Of a stretch of 64,000 nucleotides of DNA, positions 17,764-26,917 are shown piece by piece. The stretch's first letter is position 1; each line of letters opens with the position of its first letter. A program made the translations under genes and the position numbers. Origin of the DNA: Campylobacter concisus (GTDB lineage: Bacteria > Campylobacterota > Campylobacteria > Campylobacterales > Campylobacteraceae); the NCBI RefSeq assembly GCF_015230015.1, contig NZ_JAAKZC010000009.1, positions 1 to 64,000 on the forward strand, written 5' to 3'. The notes under the pieces were generated by a model that was given only the letters and a program-made list of their open reading frames with translations, was not told the origin of the DNA and did no database searches.

Positions 17764-18789
17764 CTAGCGTTTAAATTCGCAAATTTCTATCTTGATATCA
17801 AGCTCTTTGCTAAATTTACTAACAGCCTTTTCAAGCTCGTCTTTATCAAAGCATATAAGATCAACATAAGAGTGCTTAGTGCCAGTAGCTGCGCCCATGC
17901 TCTCGCAAAAAGTACTACCTTCTAGCTCATCTTCTATCTTATTTTTACTATCAACGCCAAACTGCACGTCGCCGCCGTGATACAATACTAAAAAGCAGAA
18001 ATTTATACCAAGCTCGTAGGCTTCATTATAGATATCGCTTTTGCCGTCATAGTACTCATTTAGTAGCGAGGTTAGGCTAGTATAGCCCATAAATACATCA
18101 TCTCTTAGTGCATCTGAGCGGGGTTCAAGCTCATAAAAGCTAAACTGCTTTAGCGGTTCGCTTGATGCCTCTTTGCCAAATTTATCATCTATAAGATCGG
18201 CAAAGTCGGTAAGCGCGACACCTTTTTCTCTTGCTTCATCCACGATCTCAAAGTCGCCAAGCGTGTTTATCATTGCTGTCTCGCCAACAACGTTGTCGCA
18301 AAGTATAAAAGCTAGTGTGTAGGCTTTATTTTCATCTTCGCTTTTTAGCTTGCTTAAAGTCTCGTTGTATAGGCACATATCCACGCTTTTTTCTTCAAAA
18401 TTTGCATAGACCATGACCTCGTTTGCATCAACACTCACGCCATACATCTGTATAGTTGCTACTTCGCGTGGTGCACGTGGTTTGCCAAGCGTGCAAGTAA
18501 GTTTTGCTTCAAGCTCTTTTGGCATGCGTGATTTGATAAATTTGAGCCAAAAAAGCCTATATTTCATCCCTTCTGGAGTGAGCACTAGATCGATCTTGTC
18601 ATTAACAAGACCTATCATAAAGGTTGGATCGACTAAACATAAATTTAGTGCCTCTTCAGTCATTTTGCTCGCTGTTTCGTAGTTTTTATCCTCTAAATTA
18701 CGCTTGATGACGTCTAAATTTTTACCAAGTTCGCTCCAAAATTTATCAACCCTGCTAGCAAAGCTAGAACTCTTTTTAGAAAACCACAT
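17764..18789 (-). CDS. Conserved hypothetical cytoplasmic protein
   Basis: 341 residues from the ATG at 18789, chosen for AAGGA six bases upstream; the frame extends to 18816. No signal peptide or membrane helix. The N-terminal helical part (SKMTEEALNLCLVDPTFMIG) precedes mixed alpha/beta sequence, and a cysteine-containing C-terminus ends KELDIKIEICEFKR. I do not recognise the family. It follows the metallophosphatase gene with a 14-base overlap, suggesting coupled expression. Confidence 0.7.
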   Translation of the reverse strand: MWFSKKSSSFASRVDKFWSELGKNLDVIKRNLEDKNYETASKMTEEALNLCLVDPTFMIGLVNDKIDLVLTPEGMKYRLFWLKFIKSRMPKELEAKLTCTLGKPRAPREVATIQMYGVSVDANEVMVYANFEEKSVDMCLYNETLSKLKSEDENKAYTLAFILCDNVVGETAMINTLGDFEIVDEAREKGVALTDFADLIDDKFGKEASSEPLKQFSFYELEPRSDALRDDVFMGYTSLTSLLNEYYDGKSDIYNEAYELGINFCFLVLYHGGDVQFGVDSKNKIEDELEGSTFCESMGAATGTKHSYVDLICFDKDELEKAVSKFSKELDIKIEICEFKR

Positions 18790-19492
18790 TTTTATCCTTT
18801 TTGTTAAAATTTTCAATATTTCTTTGCGTATAAATTTTCATCGATGGAAACTCTAGCGCACTTAGTTTGTCATAACCAACTTCATTAAAAACACAGCCTG
18901 TGTCGATATCTGCGCTATTTTTATAAAATTTCACCTCTCTTACTGGCGTGTGGCCATAGACGTTAAAGATGCCACTAACTTGCATCTCGTCGCCTCTGCC
19001 TGAGAGCAGGTGCCTTTTAAACTCTTCGCTAGCATATTTGTCATTTCTTAGCTCCCACATATTGCCAACGGCTGAGTGAGAGACGACTAGATGCTCGCCA
19101 TTTTGGGTTTTGTGCTCTTTAAATTCCAGATAAACTGGCCTGCTTTCTAAAAAATCCACATGCCTTTGCTTAAACTCTACGCTTTGTCCAAGATAAGATC
19201 TATATGTCGCTTCGCCGCCGTTTCCAAAAAACCAGCTCCTATCAAATGGCACTTTGTTGTTTAGAAATTCAAATTTATTGCTAAGCAGCCTTCGCTCGTG
19301 ATTTCCCATTACCATTTTATAGTCATTTTGCATGATAAGCTCGACTACGTCGCAGCTAAAAAGCCCCCGATCTATCACGTCGCCAACAAAGCAAATCTGA
19401 GATTTTTCTTTGTTTGGAAACTGCTTGATAAGCTCTAAAAGAGTGTTAAAACAGCCGTGAACGTCGCCGATAATGTAAATTTGCTCGCTCAA
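18776..19492 (-). CDS. Metallophosphoesterase, PrpA/PP-like
   Basis: 238 residues with the full calcineurin-like set: GDVHGC near residues 9-14, GDVIDRG near 37-43, GNHERR near 62-67, and later His residues (VVSHSAVG, VYGHTPV). This places it with bacterial PPP-type serine/threonine phosphatases or ApaH-like enzymes; the substrate is not known. It is transcribed ahead of and overlapping a hypothetical gene. Confidence 0.88.
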   Translation of the reverse strand: MSEQIYIIGDVHGCFNTLLELIKQFPNKEKSQICFVGDVIDRGLFSCDVVELIMQNDYKMVMGNHERRLLSNKFEFLNNKVPFDRSWFFGNGGEATYRSYLGQSVEFKQRHVDFLESRPVYLEFKEHKTQNGEHLVVSHSAVGNMWELRNDKYASEEFKRHLLSGRGDEMQVSGIFNVYGHTPVREVKFYKNSADIDTGCVFNEVGYDKLSALEFPSMKIYTQRNIENFNKKDKNVVF

Positions 19493-19618
19493 ATTTTCTC
19501 CTTTGTGCCAAATTTTAGTCTATTAAACTTAAAAATAAAGATTGTTAATTGCTGATAAATTTAGAAAGAAATTTTATTTATGAAATTTAAAGCAGTAGGG
19601 AGCCTAAGCCCCCTAAAA

Positions 19619-21094
19619 TCATTGTGCGTAAAAGCCGCTAACTTTGCCTGTGAGGTCTATCATGATGTTTTTCATCTGAGTGTAGTGCTCAAGGATGATC
19701 TTGTGCGTCTCACGGCCGATACCTGAGTTTTTGTATCCGCCAAATGGGCTGCCTGCTGGGATTTGGTTGTAAGTGTTGATCCAGACCCTGCCAGTCTCCA
19801 TAGACCTTGCAACGCGAAGTGCTTTTGTAATGTCTTGCGTGAAAATTCCGCCACCAAGGCCGTATTCGCTGTCATTTACCATTTTGATAAGCTCGGCTTC
19901 ATCTTTAAATTTGATGACAACGCCAACTGGTCCAAAAATTTCTTCTTGAGCCACTCTCATATCATTTGTCACATCAACTAGCAGCGTTGGCTCGACAAAT
20001 GCGCCCTTGTCGCAACCATTTGCGGTGTAGGCTTTGCCGCCGACTGCCACTTTTGCGCCTTCTTTTTTGCCGATCTCGACGTAGTTTAAAATTTGCTCAG
20101 CTTGTTTTTTATTGATTTGTGAGCCCATTTGAGTGCTAGGATCGAGCGGATCGCCAACTTTTATGGTGCTAAATTTCTTAACCGCAGCCTCTATAAATTT
20201 GTCATAAAAGCTCTCTTCTACGAAAATTCTCGATCCCGCGCAGCAAACTTGACCTTGGTTAAACAAAATGCCAAGCTGAAGGCCGTCAAGTGCCTTGTCT
20301 AAATTTGCGTCGCTAAAGAAGATATTTGCGCTCTTGCCACCAAGCTCCAGTGTGGCTGGGATGATACGGCGAGCCGCAGCTATGGCGATATCGCGGCCGA
20401 TCTCGGTTGAGCCAGTAAATGCTAGCTTGTCAAGGCCTGGGTGGTTTTTGATCCACTCGCCGCTCTTGCTACCTCTGCCAGTTACTATATTTATCAAACC
20501 TTTTGGCAAAATTTTATCTATCAGCCTAAATAGCTCAAGCACGCTTAGGCTTGTCTCACTTGAAGGCTTAAACACGCTTGCGTCGCCTGCTGCGATCACT
20601 GGAGCTAGCTTCCAAGCTGCCATTAAAAATGGAAAATTCCAAGGCACGATCTGCCCCACGACGCCTATTGGCTCGCGCAAAACGATAGAGAGTTGTTTCT
20701 CGTCAAGCACATTAGCACTACCTTCTTCGCCCATGATAACGCCAGCAAAGTACCTAAAATGCTCGGCTGCAAAAGGGATATCGACATTTAGCGTCTCACG
20801 GATTGGCTTGCCGTTGTCCATGCTTTCAACTTTTGCGAGGTGCTCTTTGTGCTCATCGATGATATCAGCGATCTTGTTTAGCAGCTTTGCGCGCTCGCTA
20901 ACTGTGGTGTGTTTAAATTTATTAAAAGCCTCACGTGCAGCGCGAACTGCGTCATTTACATCTTCTTCGGTAGCGTCAGCGATCTTTGTAAGGTGCTCGC
21001 CGTTTGCTGGATTTTTGGCATCAAGTGTAGCGCCATCTTTTGCGTCACGCCACTCACCATTTATGAAAAGCCCGTATTTTTCAAGTAGTTTCAT
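19619..21094 (-). CDS. NAD(P)-dependent aldehyde dehydrogenase
   Basis: 491 residues, full length. Cofactor loop FTGSTEIG, general base in LELGGKS, catalytic cysteine in NQGQVCCAGSR, and C-terminal PFGGYKNSGIGRE are present. It oxidises aldehydes to acids; closest in style to AldA/betaine-aldehyde type enzymes, exact substrate unknown. AAGGAG precedes the ATG. It stands alone between gaps of about 125 bases. Confidence 0.93.
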   Translation of the reverse strand: MKLLEKYGLFINGEWRDAKDGATLDAKNPANGEHLTKIADATEEDVNDAVRAAREAFNKFKHTTVSERAKLLNKIADIIDEHKEHLAKVESMDNGKPIRETLNVDIPFAAEHFRYFAGVIMGEEGSANVLDEKQLSIVLREPIGVVGQIVPWNFPFLMAAWKLAPVIAAGDASVFKPSSETSLSVLELFRLIDKILPKGLINIVTGRGSKSGEWIKNHPGLDKLAFTGSTEIGRDIAIAAARRIIPATLELGGKSANIFFSDANLDKALDGLQLGILFNQGQVCCAGSRIFVEESFYDKFIEAAVKKFSTIKVGDPLDPSTQMGSQINKKQAEQILNYVEIGKKEGAKVAVGGKAYTANGCDKGAFVEPTLLVDVTNDMRVAQEEIFGPVGVVIKFKDEAELIKMVNDSEYGLGGGIFTQDITKALRVARSMETGRVWINTYNQIPAGSPFGGYKNSGIGRETHKIILEHYTQMKNIMIDLTGKVSGFYAQ

Positions 21095-21126
21095 ACTTTT
21101 CTCCTTGATTAAGATTTTGTAAAAGG

Positions 21127-21132
21127 ATTATA
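21127..21132 (-). promoter_or_regulatory. -10 element TATAAT for the aldehyde dehydrogenase
   Basis: Read on the minus strand TATAAT sits about 33 bases before the ATG at 21094, with AT-rich upstream DNA. Confidence 0.5.
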
Positions 21133-21220
21133 ATATTAATAAAATTTATCAAAAATAAATTTTGGATATAAATTCTCTTTTTTAATAAATTTTATTATTT
21201 AAAGTAGGGTGATTTTAAAT

Positions 21221-22390
21221 TTAACTCTGCCAAGAGAGCAAAAACGTAGTCTCGCCATCAAGTTCGCTTTGGCATTTTACGGAGATGTCATTTTTCTTGC
21301 AGCACTCTTTGACTAAATTTAGTCCTATGCCAAAGCCGCCTTGATCGTCGTTAAATCTCGTGTAGCGATCAAAAATTTTCATCTGCTGCTCTTTGCTTAT
21401 GCCGCGTCCAGTGTTGCTTATGCTAAAGAAATTTGGCTCTAAAACGATGCTAACCTTTGAATTTGGCGCTGCGTATTTGGAGGCATTGCTAAGAAGGTTG
21501 TCTAAAATTTTACTCACATCCTCAAGGTCTGCGTTTATGAAGCTTGGCTTTAGGCTAGCCTCTATCTTAAGTCCGCGTTTGGCAAAAAATGGCGAGAAGT
21601 AGCTAAGTCTTTGCGTGGTTAGTAAATTTAGATCGATTAGCTCTTTTTTGCTTGGTTTATCTAGGTTAAAGCTTAGATGAACGAGCGCGTCATAGATGCT
21701 ACCTAGGCTCTTTGCAGCAAGGCTGATGTTATTAAAGCGCTTTAAATTTCGCTCATTTAGGTTTTCAAGATCAGCCGTTTCTATGCTCATCGAGATGACG
21801 CTTAGGGGCGTGTTTATCTCGTGTGTTGAGTCTTTTATGAAGTGATTTAGCGTATCTATCTTTTCATAAAGTGGCTTTAGGCTCAGTTTTGCTAAGTAAA
21901 AGGCGATGAAAAGCAGTATAAAAAGGAAAAATATAGCATCCACAACGCATGAAATTACAAGGGATAAGATCTCTTTTTTGATGTCCTTGCCTACCAAAAA
22001 TATCTCAGCGCTAGAAAGCTCATCTGTTATGTCGTTATCCATGCTTTGGATGTTTTCAAAGATCGTGACCTTGCCGTTTATCAAATTTATATTTTTTTCT
22101 TTATCTATATTTTCGCAGGCAAAGTCCTGATAAATTTTCGCTCCATTTTTTGAGATGATGCAGGCTTTTACCCCTTTTTCTTTTGTTAGGCTTGAAACCG
22201 AACTAAGACCATTTGTCCTTGCTTTCATATATATGCCCATCTTGATCTCTTTTAGGCTTTTTACCTCGTTTAAGATGAGTGCTTCTTTTTTATTTTGGTA
22301 GTCGTGTATAAAAAAATAGCTCAAAAATAGCACAGAGCTAACAAGATAGAGGGATAAAATTTTAAATAAAATTTGCGTCTTTTCAGACAT
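21221..22390 (-). CDS. Membrane sensor histidine kinase, DccS-like
   Basis: 389 residues from the ATG at 22390, which overlaps the regulator's stop codon; a GTG at 22408 is an alternative. Two membrane helices near 7-28 and 140-168 flank a periplasmic sensor of about 115 residues. The H-box STHEINTPLSV has the phospho-acceptor His near residue 190. The N-box ILDNLLSNASKYA and G-box GGFGIGLNLVKE complete the kinase. The DccR-type box upstream of the operon is why I call it DccS-like; the sensed signal is unknown. Confidence 0.85.
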   Translation of the reverse strand: MSEKTQILFKILSLYLVSSVLFLSYFFIHDYQNKKEALILNEVKSLKEIKMGIYMKARTNGLSSVSSLTKEKGVKACIISKNGAKIYQDFACENIDKEKNINLINGKVTIFENIQSMDNDITDELSSAEIFLVGKDIKKEILSLVISCVVDAIFFLFILLFIAFYLAKLSLKPLYEKIDTLNHFIKDSTHEINTPLSVISMSIETADLENLNERNLKRFNNISLAAKSLGSIYDALVHLSFNLDKPSKKELIDLNLLTTQRLSYFSPFFAKRGLKIEASLKPSFINADLEDVSKILDNLLSNASKYAAPNSKVSIVLEPNFFSISNTGRGISKEQQMKIFDRYTRFNDDQGGFGIGLNLVKECCKKNDISVKCQSELDGETTFLLSWQS

Positions 22391-23045
22391 AGATGTAGCC
22401 GTCTCCACGCTTGTTTAAAATGGCATCTTTGCCTAAAATTTGGCGTAAATTTTTGATATATACACGAAGGCTAAGCTCACTTGGCTCCTCGTCAAATTTC
22501 CAAATTTTATTAAAAATTTCATCTTTGGTTAAAATTTTGCCCTTGTTTTGCAAAAATAGGGCGAGCAGGTCGCTCTCTTTGCTCGAGATATTTACATTTT
22601 CGCCGTTTTTACTTAGAGTTTTGCTCTGTGGGTGAAAGCAAAGATCATCTAAAATTTTGATATCTTCGCCGTTTTGGTGTGAGAAATTTCTTTTTATGAG
22701 AGCTTGCATGCGGATAAGTAGCTCTTTTAGCTTAAATGGCTTTTTTAGATAGTCATCGCAGCCGCTTTTGTAGCCTTTTTCAAGGTCGTCTATGGTGTTT
22801 AGCGAGGTGGTAAATATGCTAGGTGTTGTGACGCCAAGCTCACGTAGCGATGAAAGTAGGGAGAAGCCGTCGCCTTGCGGGAGTTTGACGTCTAGTATAA
22901 GTAGGTCAAAATTTCGCTCGTATGCAAGATCTAGTGCGTCTTTGGCATTGTTTGTAGTGGTGACATCGTAACCATTTTCGCCCAGATACTCGCTTATTAG
23001 ATCAAGTAAGGTTTCATCATCTTCAACGAGCAAAATTCTAACCAT
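22383..23045 (-). CDS. OmpR-family response regulator, DccR-like
   Basis: 220 residues. The receiver domain has VEDDE near 7-11, phospho-acceptor D52 in LLILDVKLPQGDG and the conserved Lys in YLKKPF. The C-terminal winged helix includes KESDLLALFLQNKGKILTKD and SLRVYIKNLRQILG. It starts nine bases after the MXKDX gene and overlaps the kinase gene. The promoter of this unit carries a two-half-site sequence matching what I recall as the DccR element of C. jejuni, suggesting autoregulation. Confidence 0.9.
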   Translation of the reverse strand: MVRILLVEDDETLLDLISEYLGENGYDVTTTNNAKDALDLAYERNFDLLILDVKLPQGDGFSLLSSLRELGVTTPSIFTTSLNTIDDLEKGYKSGCDDYLKKPFKLKELLIRMQALIKRNFSHQNGEDIKILDDLCFHPQSKTLSKNGENVNISSKESDLLALFLQNKGKILTKDEIFNKIWKFDEEPSELSLRVYIKNLRQILGKDAILNKRGDGYIYV

Positions 23046-23054
23046 TAAGCACCT

Positions 23055-23363
23055 TTACATGCCTTTTTTCATTTCGTCTTTTTTCATGCCCATGTCGTCT
23101 TTTTTCATTTCGTCTTTCATGCCCATGTCGTCTTTTTTCATACCCATGTCATCTTTTTTCATTTCATCTTTCATACCCATGTCTTCTTTTTTCATCTCAT
23201 CTTTTTTTATCATGGGTTTTTTAGCCATGTCATCTTTCATCATCTGCTCTTTCTTCATCATCTCGTCTTTACCCATGTCGTCTTTTTTCATCATTTCAGT
23301 AGCATTTGCAAGACCACCAAGCATAAACATAGCACCAAGTGCAACTAAGATTAACTTTTTCAT
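23055..23363 (-). CDS. Exported MXKDX-repeat protein
   Basis: 102 residues. A signal peptide (MKKLILVALGAMFMLGGLAN) is followed by about 80 residues made almost only of Met, Lys, Asp, Glu and Gly. They form repeats such as MKKDDMG, MKDEMKKDDMG and MKKDEM. This is the pentapeptide MXKDX repeat class, of unknown function. Methionine and acid richness in a periplasmic protein hints at metal binding, but that is inference. It is the first gene of an operon with the response regulator and kinase. The DNA repeats are coding repeats and likely to vary between strains. Confidence 0.82.
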   Translation of the reverse strand: MKKLILVALGAMFMLGGLANATEMMKKDDMGKDEMMKKEQMMKDDMAKKPMIKKDEMKKEDMGMKDEMKKDDMGMKKDDMGMKDEMKKDDMGMKKDEMKKGM

Positions 23364-23392
23364 AACGTCTCCTTTAAATGAAATATGATGAA

Positions 23393-23425
23393 ATACTAGC
23401 CTCTTAGTGTGAAATAAGTGTGAAT
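23393..23425 (-). promoter_or_regulatory. Promoter with DccR-type box for the MXKDX-regulator-kinase operon
   Basis: On the minus strand ATTCAC-ACTTAT-TTCACA occupies 23425-23408. It fits the pattern WTTCAC-N6-TTCACW, with half-sites 11 bases apart. A candidate -10, TAGTAT, lies at 23398-23393, so the box covers the -35 position, as expected for activation by an OmpR/PhoB-type regulator. The ATG is at 23363 with AAAGGAG before it. Confidence 0.7.
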
Positions 23426-24331
23426 TTATGCAAATACAAAATAGATAACTGGAAGCGTGATAAATGAAAATAGCACGCCTATGGCGACTGACGAGATGGC
23501 TAATGAGCTATCAAGTCCAGCTTTTATGACCATTGCGCTTGCTAGGGCTGATGTTGGCATCGCACATTGAAAGAGACCAACGACCCAAGTTTTGCTCATC
23601 TGGATACCTGAGACTTTTAATATTATGAAAAATACGATAGCTGGCAAGATCATCTTGCACAAAAGCACGACGCTAACGCCTTTATATGAGCTTGTGATAC
23701 TGCTAAAGTTAAGACCAACGCCGATCGCAAAAAGTGCGACTGGAGTGACGCTACCTTCAAACATCCTAAGTGGCGCAAAGATAAAATCTGGAAGTGGGAC
23801 TTCTTTTAAGATAAGACCCATGATAAGCGCTATAAATGGTGGAAATTTTAAAATTTTCATTGTATTTTGAAACAATGAGACCTTCTCAGGCGCGGCAAAA
23901 GATAGGATGAGTGGTCCAAGGATCGAAAGTGGGATACCAGTGGCTATTTGATCGTAAAAGATGACCTCATTTACCATCTCGTCGCCAAAGAAGCCCTGAA
24001 TGACAGGCATACCGACAAATAGGGTGTTACCAAAAAGGCTTAGCATGACCATACTGACGGTTGTTATTTTGGTAAATTTAAAAACCTTACCTATGACAAA
24101 TGCCAAAGCAGCGCTAATGGCGGTTGAGGCAAAGCCGATTAAGATCGTGTTTATAAGCGAGGCATCGACATTTACGTGGTAAATTTTATCAAAGATTAGC
24201 GCAGGCATTGCAAAACAAAGGACAAAATCCACAAATGGGATCGAGTGCTTTTGCTCAACAATGCCGGCTTTTTTAGCAAAAAAACCAGTTGCGATTATGA
24301 AAAATATTGCAAAAAGTGGTGTGAAATTCAT
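23426..24331 (-). CDS. AEC-family (auxin efflux carrier) transporter
   Basis: 301 residues with about ten membrane helices in two halves. Sequences such as AIFFIIATGFFAKKAGIVE at the start and ALFAIGVGLNF then LFQCAMPTSALASAMV in the second half fit the AEC/malonate-permease family. It probably carries a small organic anion; substrate not decidable. The operator of the neighbouring operon abuts its 3' end. Confidence 0.85.
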   Translation of the reverse strand: MNFTPLFAIFFIIATGFFAKKAGIVEQKHSIPFVDFVLCFAMPALIFDKIYHVNVDASLINTILIGFASTAISAALAFVIGKVFKFTKITTVSMVMLSLFGNTLFVGMPVIQGFFGDEMVNEVIFYDQIATGIPLSILGPLILSFAAPEKVSLFQNTMKILKFPPFIALIMGLILKEVPLPDFIFAPLRMFEGSVTPVALFAIGVGLNFSSITSSYKGVSVVLLCKMILPAIVFFIILKVSGIQMSKTWVVGLFQCAMPTSALASAMVIKAGLDSSLAISSVAIGVLFSFITLPVIYFVFA

Positions 24332-24425
24332 AGCAGTCTCTTTTAAGTTTGGAATTTACAGAAAATTGATTATATGCCCCAAAAGATTAAATTACAATAA
24401 ACTTTTTTGGATTTTACTCTTAAAT

Positions 24426-26186
24426 TTAAACCCTAGCATCAACCTTTTTGTAAAATTTATCTCTCTCATCTATCTTTTCTTTATTTTTTAGATCGTTTTC
24501 AAGGTAGCTGATATTATAAATTTCTCTTACAGATATGCTTTTGCCACTATTTAGGCTGATTAAAAATTTACTTTCAAATTTATTTGATAGGTTGATGATA
24601 GCGATCGCTCCAGCATCTTTTAGGCTTGTGATCTTGCCATTTTGCATGACGCCGATATCTTTGAAATTTAGGCTATTTAGCTGTGCATTATCCATCTTTT
24701 TCGCCTCTAAATTTACGCTAGTTTTTAGCTCGCTTGGCGTATTTAGTTTGCCAGTGTCATTGTAAAGATCATTTACGTCTAGTTCTCTGCCGCTATCAAA
24801 TTTTAGTCTTATTGTGCCATCTTGATTTAGCTTCATAGATATGACGCTATCGCTATCTCGCAGTGCAGTGGCAGCTGTGGCTTCATTTGATGCAAAAGCC
24901 TTTTTTACCTTTTTTAAATTTGAGATACTAAAATCAAGCCCAGTTGCTTGCTTAAATTCATTTTCCATTGCGATCATCTTGGCTGATTTTGTATCTTCAA
25001 GCTTTGATATGTAAGCGTCCGCATTATCGTCAAATTTCTTTAAATTAGCGCTAAGATTTTCTATCGTCTTTTCATGTGCATCAAGCTCAGCGTTGTAGTC
25101 ATTATAAAATTTCATAAAACTATCTTTTTGAAATTTTGTATATGAGAAATTTTCATCTTTTTTGTGCTCTTTGCTTGGCTCGACGATCGGGTTAAACTCG
25201 CTTAGTCTTGCGCTCTCATCAAAACCTATTTTTGTGTAAGCGAAATTTTTAAAAGAGCTATCCTTGCCAAAGATATTATTGTGCCTTAGATCGACCCAGC
25301 CGTCATTTTGAGCATATTTTTTAAAGAAATTATTTATATCATTTTTGCCTATCTTTTCATATCTATTTTCTGCAGCAAACAAGGTATTTGGATCTGAGGC
25401 ATAGTAGGAGTGTCTGTGATCGATCTCTTTTGTATCTACGTAAAGATCGGGGCTATTTGTGATTATTGCTTTGTGGTTTAGCTCTTCTCTTGTTATTTGG
25501 TTGTGATTTATGACATTTGTGCTGATAAACTGCCTAAGATCAACTCTAGCCGTGACATCACTTAAATTTGCTATTTTTTCATTTCCGTCTTTGTCGTATC
25601 CTCTTACTTTTAGCTTGTCAAAGAGCATATCTTTTTGATCTAGTGTGCCGTCATTATTGCTATCAAAGCTAAAAAGTGCGCTATTATTTTCTAGCTTTCC
25701 AACGCCTAGCGTGTCGTTATCGCCATAAATGTCTAAAAAGACTTCCACTTCGCCATAATTTGTTTTTAGAGTGTTTGAGTGGGCGTAGTCGTTTAAATTT
25801 TTAAATTTTGTATTTTCTAAGTAGCCACTTTTTAAAACAGGTAGCATGCTAGCATCATCTGTGGCATTTATATTTTTAAAGTAGGCGTTTTTGTTAAAGC
25901 TGTTAGAAAGTTCGTCTGAGTAAATCTTATTGTTGCTGTTTATTAAATTTTGCGCGTAATCTTTTAAAATTTCTTCTGCTTTTTGTATTGCTAGATGTTT
26001 GTTGTATTCTTTGATATCAGCTTCAGTTATGTAGATGGTATCTGTTTTATTTGCTTCATAAAGCTCGTTAAACTGGCTTAAATTTACTTTTGAGCTATTT
26101 TGATCGCCATGATTTGAAAATCTTTTGGAGAGATTTTGCAAATCATCTAAATTTATAAAATCATATTTTTGCAGTGCAACATTCAT
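24426..26186 (-). CDS. Large hypothetical protein with EF-hand-like calcium site
   Basis: 586 residues, no signal peptide or membrane helix. An EF-hand-like loop is clear in FSFDSNNDGTLDQKD (near residues 187-201), preceded by IYGDNDTLGVGKL, and the context resembles dockerin or RTX-type calcium segments. The rest is rich in Asn, Lys and Asp with helical stretches near 370-420 (coiled-coil-like). I do not recognise a family. It stands alone with about 95 bases on either side. A secreted or surface role by a non-Sec route is possible but unproven. Confidence 0.75.
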   Translation of the reverse strand: MNVALQKYDFINLDDLQNLSKRFSNHGDQNSSKVNLSQFNELYEANKTDTIYITEADIKEYNKHLAIQKAEEILKDYAQNLINSNNKIYSDELSNSFNKNAYFKNINATDDASMLPVLKSGYLENTKFKNLNDYAHSNTLKTNYGEVEVFLDIYGDNDTLGVGKLENNSALFSFDSNNDGTLDQKDMLFDKLKVRGYDKDGNEKIANLSDVTARVDLRQFISTNVINHNQITREELNHKAIITNSPDLYVDTKEIDHRHSYYASDPNTLFAAENRYEKIGKNDINNFFKKYAQNDGWVDLRHNNIFGKDSSFKNFAYTKIGFDESARLSEFNPIVEPSKEHKKDENFSYTKFQKDSFMKFYNDYNAELDAHEKTIENLSANLKKFDDNADAYISKLEDTKSAKMIAMENEFKQATGLDFSISNLKKVKKAFASNEATAATALRDSDSVISMKLNQDGTIRLKFDSGRELDVNDLYNDTGKLNTPSELKTSVNLEAKKMDNAQLNSLNFKDIGVMQNGKITSLKDAGAIAIINLSNKFESKFLISLNSGKSISVREIYNISYLENDLKNKEKIDERDKFYKKVDARV

Positions 26187-26254
26187 CTAAAATCCTTTTA
26201 AAGATGTTGCACTTAATATCGGCTAAATTTATAAATTATTTAAATAAACTGATC

Positions 26255-26275
26255 TTGCCTCTATAAAAGAGGCAA
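26255..26275 (-). terminator. Hairpin downstream of yggS
   Basis: TTGCCTCT (26255-26262), loop ATAAA, AGAGGCAA (26268-26275): an 8-bp perfect stem just past the yggS stop. It probably marks the end of the long minus-strand operon. The T-run on the minus side is weak. Confidence 0.6.
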
Positions 26276-26281
26276 ATTTAT

Positions 26282-26917
26282 TTATAGATAGAGCATCGTC
26301 CCAAGGCGGATCATATTTGAGCCACATTTTATCGCTAGTTCGAAGTCGCTACTCATGCCCATCGAGCAGATGCTTGCGCCTTTTGGTTTTAGACTCTCAT
26401 AAATTTTATATGTTAGTTCAAAGCTTTTTTGCACCTCTTTTGGCTCATCCACATGCGCTCCGATGCTCATCACGCCTTTTAAATTTATATTTTTACACTC
26501 GTTTTGGATGCGCTCATAAATTTCAGTCGCATTTGCCACGCTCACACCTTGCTTTGTATCTTCATCAGCCGAGTTTATCTGAAGTAGCGTATCTAGCTTG
26601 TAGCTAAGCCTTTTATCGACCTCCACGGCTTTTTCGAAGCTATCGCAGCTTTGCCAAAGCACCGGCTTTAGGCTTATCATTTGATTGATTTTATTGTTTT
26701 GCAGACGTCCGATCATGTGCCATTTAATGTCAGTGAAATTTTGTAGTTCTAGCTCTTTTTTGGCTAGCTCTTGGACTCTGTTTTCGCCAAAATTTCTCTG
26801 CCCTTGTGCGTAAAGCTCCCTTACTTCAGTGCATGTGACATTTTTGCTAACGGCAACTAGCGTCACGTCTTTGCTTAAATTTTCGATCTTTTCAAGCAGC
26901 TCTTTTAAAACTATCAT
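26282..26917 (-). CDS. YggS-family PLP homeostasis protein
   Basis: 211 residues. LVAVSKNVT carries the PLP-binding lysine; NFGENRVQEL, WHMIGRLQNNKI, SMGMSSDFELAI and IRLGTMLY are family signatures. It buffers pyridoxal phosphate and affects amino-acid balance. Two overlapping ATGs (26920, 26917) follow GGAGG; the second is better spaced. The start overlaps the rseP stop, so it is the last gene of the run. Confidence 0.92.
   Translation of the reverse strand: MIVLKELLEKIENLSKDVTLVAVSKNVTCTEVRELYAQGQRNFGENRVQELAKKELELQNFTDIKWHMIGRLQNNKINQMISLKPVLWQSCDSFEKAVEVDKRLSYKLDTLLQINSADEDTKQGVSVANATEIYERIQNECKNINLKGVMSIGAHVDEPKEVQKSFELTYKIYESLKPKGASICSMGMSSDFELAIKCGSNMIRLGTMLYL

Noticed and set aside
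20295..21122. 275-residue plus-strand open frame
   Set aside because: It is the antisense of the aldehyde dehydrogenase and is serine-rich in the way shadow frames are.
23059..23300. Short tandem repeats that might suggest a CRISPR array
   Set aside because: Units are in-frame codons of the MXKDX protein with no unique spacers.
23059..23388. 109-residue plus-strand frame rich in Ser, Phe and Met
   Set aside because: Pure antisense of the repeat gene; no start signals.
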